DNA of 7,336 bases, from the NCBI GenBank assembly GCA_002359075.1, contig DEQA01000256.1, positions 1-7,336 on the forward strand, read 5' to 3'. Positions 5,700 to 7,336 of the stretch are shown here, piece after piece. Every line of letters starts with the position of its first letter. The stretch's first letter is position 1. The notes beneath the pieces are model-generated. The model ran no database searches. It saw only the letters and a program-made list of their open reading frames with translations, and had not been told where the DNA came from. The translations under genes and the position numbers were made by a program. This stretch comes from Planococcaceae bacterium UBA3378 (GTDB taxonomy: Bacteria; Bacillota; Bacilli; Bacillales_A; Planococcaceae).

Positions 5700-5729
5700 A
5701 TAATATTTACCCGGATGCGGGCATATTAT
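5700..5729. repeat. Imperfect palindrome upstream of the small membrane protein gene
   Basis: ATAATAT (5700-5706) and ATATTAT (5723-5729) are perfect complements flanking a second pair CCCG (5710-5713) / CGGG (5718-5721), with three unpaired bases on one side and one on the other. It lies 49 bases upstream of the start codon at 5651. The minus-strand reading contains TATTAT (5705-5700), a possible -10, but no good -35. Confidence 0.4.
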
Positions 5730-5837
5730 GTCCTAACCTAACGTGCTATTCCTCTATCCGCATTTATTTTTTTATTATATGGACTTTTTTCTATTTTATT
5801 CAGTGCCCTTTTTTATTTTCCTACATACATTAAAAAC

Positions 5838-5915
5838 AAGGAGGTACGCCCAACGGCTATTACCCAAATAGAGGATGTACTTACTCCATTACCTGCCCGG
5901 TTGCCGCTTGCTTAA
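5838..5915 (+). other. Strong ribosome-binding site with only a 20-codon frame from ACG
   Basis: AAGGAGGT (5838-5845) is a near-perfect complement to the 16S 3' end. Seven bases later a frame reads ACG then AITQIEDVLTPLPARLPLA and stops at 5913-5915. ACG is not a normal start, so this may be a decayed ATG, a leader remnant, or chance. An ATG at 5875 opens a different 49-codon frame but is 29 bases from the ribosome site. Confidence 0.2.
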
Positions 5916-6060
5916 AAATAGATGGAAAAGTCGGCTGAGTATACCGGCAATGGCAAACAGCAGCAATCAAATGCATGATTTCAAGGAACTCCCCCCTTTG
6001 ATAAACAATCCAGAGTCCGTTTGATCTATTTGTAAAAATACGAAGAATCGTTTGATCCAT
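5881..6060 (-). CDS. Possible 59-residue protein, unknown
   Basis: The minus strand has an ATG at 6060-6058 and an open frame of 59 codons ending in TAA at 5883-5881. The product starts MDQTILRIFTNRSNGLWIVY, includes QRGEFLEIMHLIAAVCHCRY, and ends QPTFPSIFKQAATGQVME. Amino-acid composition is ordinary for a soluble protein and codon use does not look odd. Two in-frame stops lie shortly upstream, so it is not part of a longer frame. Against it: there is no clear Shine-Dalgarno site (only ACCGGATAC before the ATG) and no family I recognise, and the opposite strand also has an open stretch over part of the same DNA. It could be a small unannotated gene, a remnant of one, or chance. Confidence 0.3.
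   Translation of the reverse strand: MDQTILRIFTNRSNGLWIVYQRGEFLEIMHLIAAVCHCRYTQPTFPSIFKQAATGQVME
6018..6060 (+). repeat. Short direct repeat, 31-base spacing
   Basis: CGTTTGATCTAT at 6018-6029 and CGTTTGATCCAT at 6049-6060 differ at one of 12 positions and start 31 bases apart, about three helical turns. No function is known to me. Confidence 0.35.
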
Positions 6061-6248
6061 GTATCCGGTTTTATTATCTGTTTATAAACCGGTTCATTTA
6101 GGAAGAACTATGTACATCTCGTATTAGGGAGCTCGGCAATGCCTTTTCAGTATTACAGCAGCGGGGAGACTAGTTGCTATAAATCGTTCTGCTTGTTTAT
6201 TTTAGCGGTGACGGATTATGGAAGGATTTAATTTGAAAGGATGATGTT

Positions 6249-6605
6249 TTGACTTATTATTGGACTCCACAAAGTTTCCCTCAGCAGTTTCCCGGCCAGC
6301 AAATGCCTGGTCAACAGTTTCAGCCACAGACTGTAGCCCAGTTTCGTGAGGAATCATACATTGAAAACATTTTGCGTCTGAACCGCGGGAAGCCCGGAAA
6401 TTTTTATTTCTCTTTTGATCAGTCAATCGCAGGGACTAACACAAAAAACGTACGTGGTGTGGTGGAAGCGGCTGGACGGGACCATGTCATATTGCGTGAA
6501 CTAAGAACAAATCACCGCTTCCTGTTCCCGATGATTTACTTTGACTATGCAGAGTTTGATGAAGAGTTAAACTATTTCAACCAACAGCCGCAGCCGCGCA
6601 GATAA
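6249..6605 (+). CDS. gerQ: Spore coat / germination protein GerQ, short form
   Basis: A 118-residue GerQ (YwdL) orthologue. In B. subtilis GerQ is an inner-coat protein needed for CwlJ, the cortex-lytic enzyme of calcium-dipicolinate germination, and is cross-linked by transglutaminase Tgl. The conserved domain is residues about 33-110: REESYIENILRLNRGKPG, then VRGVVEAAGRDHVILRE, then FLFPMIYFDYAEFDEELNY. The first 32 residues are a low-complexity tail rich in Gln, Pro and Phe (QQFPGQQMPGQQFQPQ). B. subtilis GerQ is about 181 residues with a longer tail of the same style. The start is TTG (6249-6251), set by AAAGG at 6236-6240 about 8 bases upstream; no in-frame ATG lies nearby. Odd: no lysine before residue 48. 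It ends at a strong hairpin shared with the convergent chemoreceptor gene. Confidence 0.9.
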   Translation: MTYYWTPQSFPQQFPGQQMPGQQFQPQTVAQFREESYIENILRLNRGKPGNFYFSFDQSIAGTNTKNVRGVVEAAGRDHVILRELRTNHRFLFPMIYFDYAEFDEELNYFNQQPQPRR

Positions 6606-6607
6606 AT

Positions 6608-6646
6608 AATGAGCCGACTCACCTAGGTGAGCCGGCTCATTTTATT
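6608..6646. terminator. Bidirectional terminator between gerQ and the chemoreceptor gene
   Basis: AATGAGCCGACTCACC (6608-6623) and GGTGAGCCGGCTCATT (6626-6641) form a 16-position stem. It has a single A-C mismatch on the plus strand, which becomes a G-U pair on the minus strand. TTTATT follows on the plus strand. It begins 3 bases after the gerQ stop and ends 6 bases before the chemoreceptor stop (6649-6647). Confidence 0.88.
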
Positions 6647-7336
6647 CTATAATGTAAATCGTTGAATTTCGTTTTGCAGCTGCTGTGCACTTTCGTTTAA
6701 TGATACAGCTACATGATTGACTTCCTGCATTGTTGCTGTTTGCTCTTCCATAGCAGCTGCAATTGTATCGATATTGCCTGCTGCTGCTTGAGAGCTAATT
6801 GAGATTTCATTGACCGAAGCCGATACCTCTTCTGCGCTGGCAGATAGCTGTTCGGATGTTGCTGAAATCTCCTGGATTTGCGTCGTCATTTCATCGACGG
6901 CAGAAACAATAGCATGGAAGGATTGTCCTGCCTCGTTAATGATGCCAACCCCATCCTTTACAGAAACAAGGGAGTTCCCTACAGCACGCTCTACATTTTC
7001 TGTATCTGTTTTAATCTCTGTTGTTAAGGCCGCAATCGAATTTGCCGATTCTTTTGATTCTTCAGCGAGCTTGCGCACTTCATCCGCCACTACCGCAAAG
7101 CCTTTGCCATGTTCGCCGGCGCGGGCTGCTTCAATTGCTGCATTTAATGCTAAAAGATTCGTCTGGTCCGTAATATCGGTAATAACTCTCGTAATATTTT
7201 CGATTTCTTCTGTTTGCTTTGTCAGTTTCTGAACAAGATTGTTTACAGCAGTTGTCGAATCATTGATGACATCCATCTGATTTTTCGCCTGGGCAATAAT
7301 TTCTGTCCCATGTGTTGCTGTACTGCTCGCATCAAG
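6647..7336 (-). CDS. Methyl-accepting chemotaxis protein, C-terminal signalling domain (cut by window edge)
   Basis: The last 229 residues of a chemoreceptor; the gene continues past the right edge, so the apparent ATG at 7276 is internal. The visible part is the cytoplasmic coiled-coil hairpin that binds CheW and CheA. The highly conserved tip reads DQTNLLALNAAIEAARAGEH followed by GKGFAVVADEVRKLAEES. The second helix runs down through repeated SAEEVSASVNEI and MEEQTATMQEV segments, where Glu/Gln pairs among small residues are likely CheR/CheB methylation sites. The protein ends NEIQRFTL with no CheR-tethering pentapeptide. The ligand and sensor type cannot be told, because the sensing domain, any membrane helices and HAMP are outside the window. 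Convergent with gerQ. Confidence 0.95.
   Translation of the reverse strand, partial: LDASSTATHGTEIIAQAKNQMDVINDSTTAVNNLVQKLTKQTEEIENITRVITDITDQTNLLALNAAIEAARAGEHGKGFAVVADEVRKLAEESKESANSIAALTTEIKTDTENVERAVGNSLVSVKDGVGIINEAGQSFHAIVSAVDEMTTQIQEISATSEQLSASAEEVSASVNEISISSQAAAGNIDTIAAAMEEQTATMQEVNHVAVSLNESAQQLQNEIQRFTL

Larger units (their letters stand above)
5730..6248. other. Long region with no secure gene upstream of gerQ
   Basis: About 520 bases without an open frame of 60 codons. Contents: a poly-pyrimidine stretch (about 5762-5820); CATACATTA at 5824-5832, which fits a sigma-E or sigma-K -10 but lacks a convincing -35; a very strong AAGGAGGT at 5838-5845 with no ATG behind it; a possible 59-codon minus-strand gene (5881-6060); direct repeats at 6018-6060; and CCGGTTT/AAACCGG at 6065-6092. 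The gerQ promoter should lie here, but I could not identify a convincing one close to the gene. Confidence 0.5.

Noticed and set aside
5875..6024. 49-codon plus-strand frame in the gap before gerQ
   Set aside because: Its ATG is 29 bases from the only strong ribosome site, and it overlaps a more protein-like minus-strand frame. The sequence is unfamiliar.
6065..6092. CCGGTTT / AAACCGG hairpin as a terminator
   Set aside because: A 7-bp stem with a 14-base loop, no T-run after it and no gene ending nearby.
6810..7232. 140-codon plus-strand frame opposite the chemoreceptor
   Set aside because: It is a serine- and alanine-rich shadow of the conserved signalling domain on the other strand.

Overview
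The window looks like core chromosome of an endospore-forming, low-to-moderate GC Gram-positive of the Bacillales. Its proteins read like diverged Bacillus subtilis orthologues, and the style (short intergenic gaps, strong Shine-Dalgarno sites, two spore genes) would fit the Planococcaceae such as Lysinibacillus or Solibacillus. That family placement is an inference from memory. The gene set follows a syntenic stretch of the B. subtilis chromosome: ywhD, ywhB, ywfO, rsfA (ywfN), lipL (ywfL), hemQ (ywfI) and gerQ (ywdL). I found no transposon, phage gene, CRISPR array, tRNA or rRNA.

Layout. Positions 1-203 (-) hold the start of a YwhD-family gene, cut by the window edge. Divergent from it at 442-627 (+) is a small 4-oxalocrotonate tautomerase-like enzyme (ywhB type), ending in a hairpin shared with the convergent HD-domain phosphohydrolase ywfO (694-1944, -). 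Upstream of that at 2162-2386 (-) is a small cysteine-bearing DUF1450 protein with its own terminator. Divergent from it at 2608-3255 (+) is rsfA, a prespore regulator preceded by a site that reads as both a sigma-F and a sigma-G promoter. After a 343-base gene-free stretch, lipL (3599-4435, -; lipoate assembly) and hemQ (4599-5354, +; last step of the coproporphyrin-dependent heme pathway) diverge around an eye-catching inverted repeat. A 56-residue two-helix membrane protein (5481-5651, -) converges on hemQ. Then come about 600 bases with no secure gene (5652-6248), a short gerQ spore-coat gene starting with TTG (6249-6605, +), and the C-terminal signalling half of a chemoreceptor (6647-7336, -) cut by the right edge.

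How they work together. This is not one operon but a row of short, mostly single-gene units, nearly all separated by intrinsic terminators or divergent promoters. The functional themes are cofactor metabolism (lipL, hemQ), sporulation and germination (rsfA, gerQ) and nucleotide or small-molecule housekeeping (ywfO, ywhB).

I did not find a clearly novel multi-gene system. The points most worth checking are the lipL/hemQ operator-like repeat, the lysine-free N-terminus of GerQ, the strong Shine-Dalgarno site at 5838-5845 with no ATG behind it, a possible 59-codon gene on the minus strand at 5881-6060, and the hairpin with a pyrimidine-rich loop near 3488-3525.
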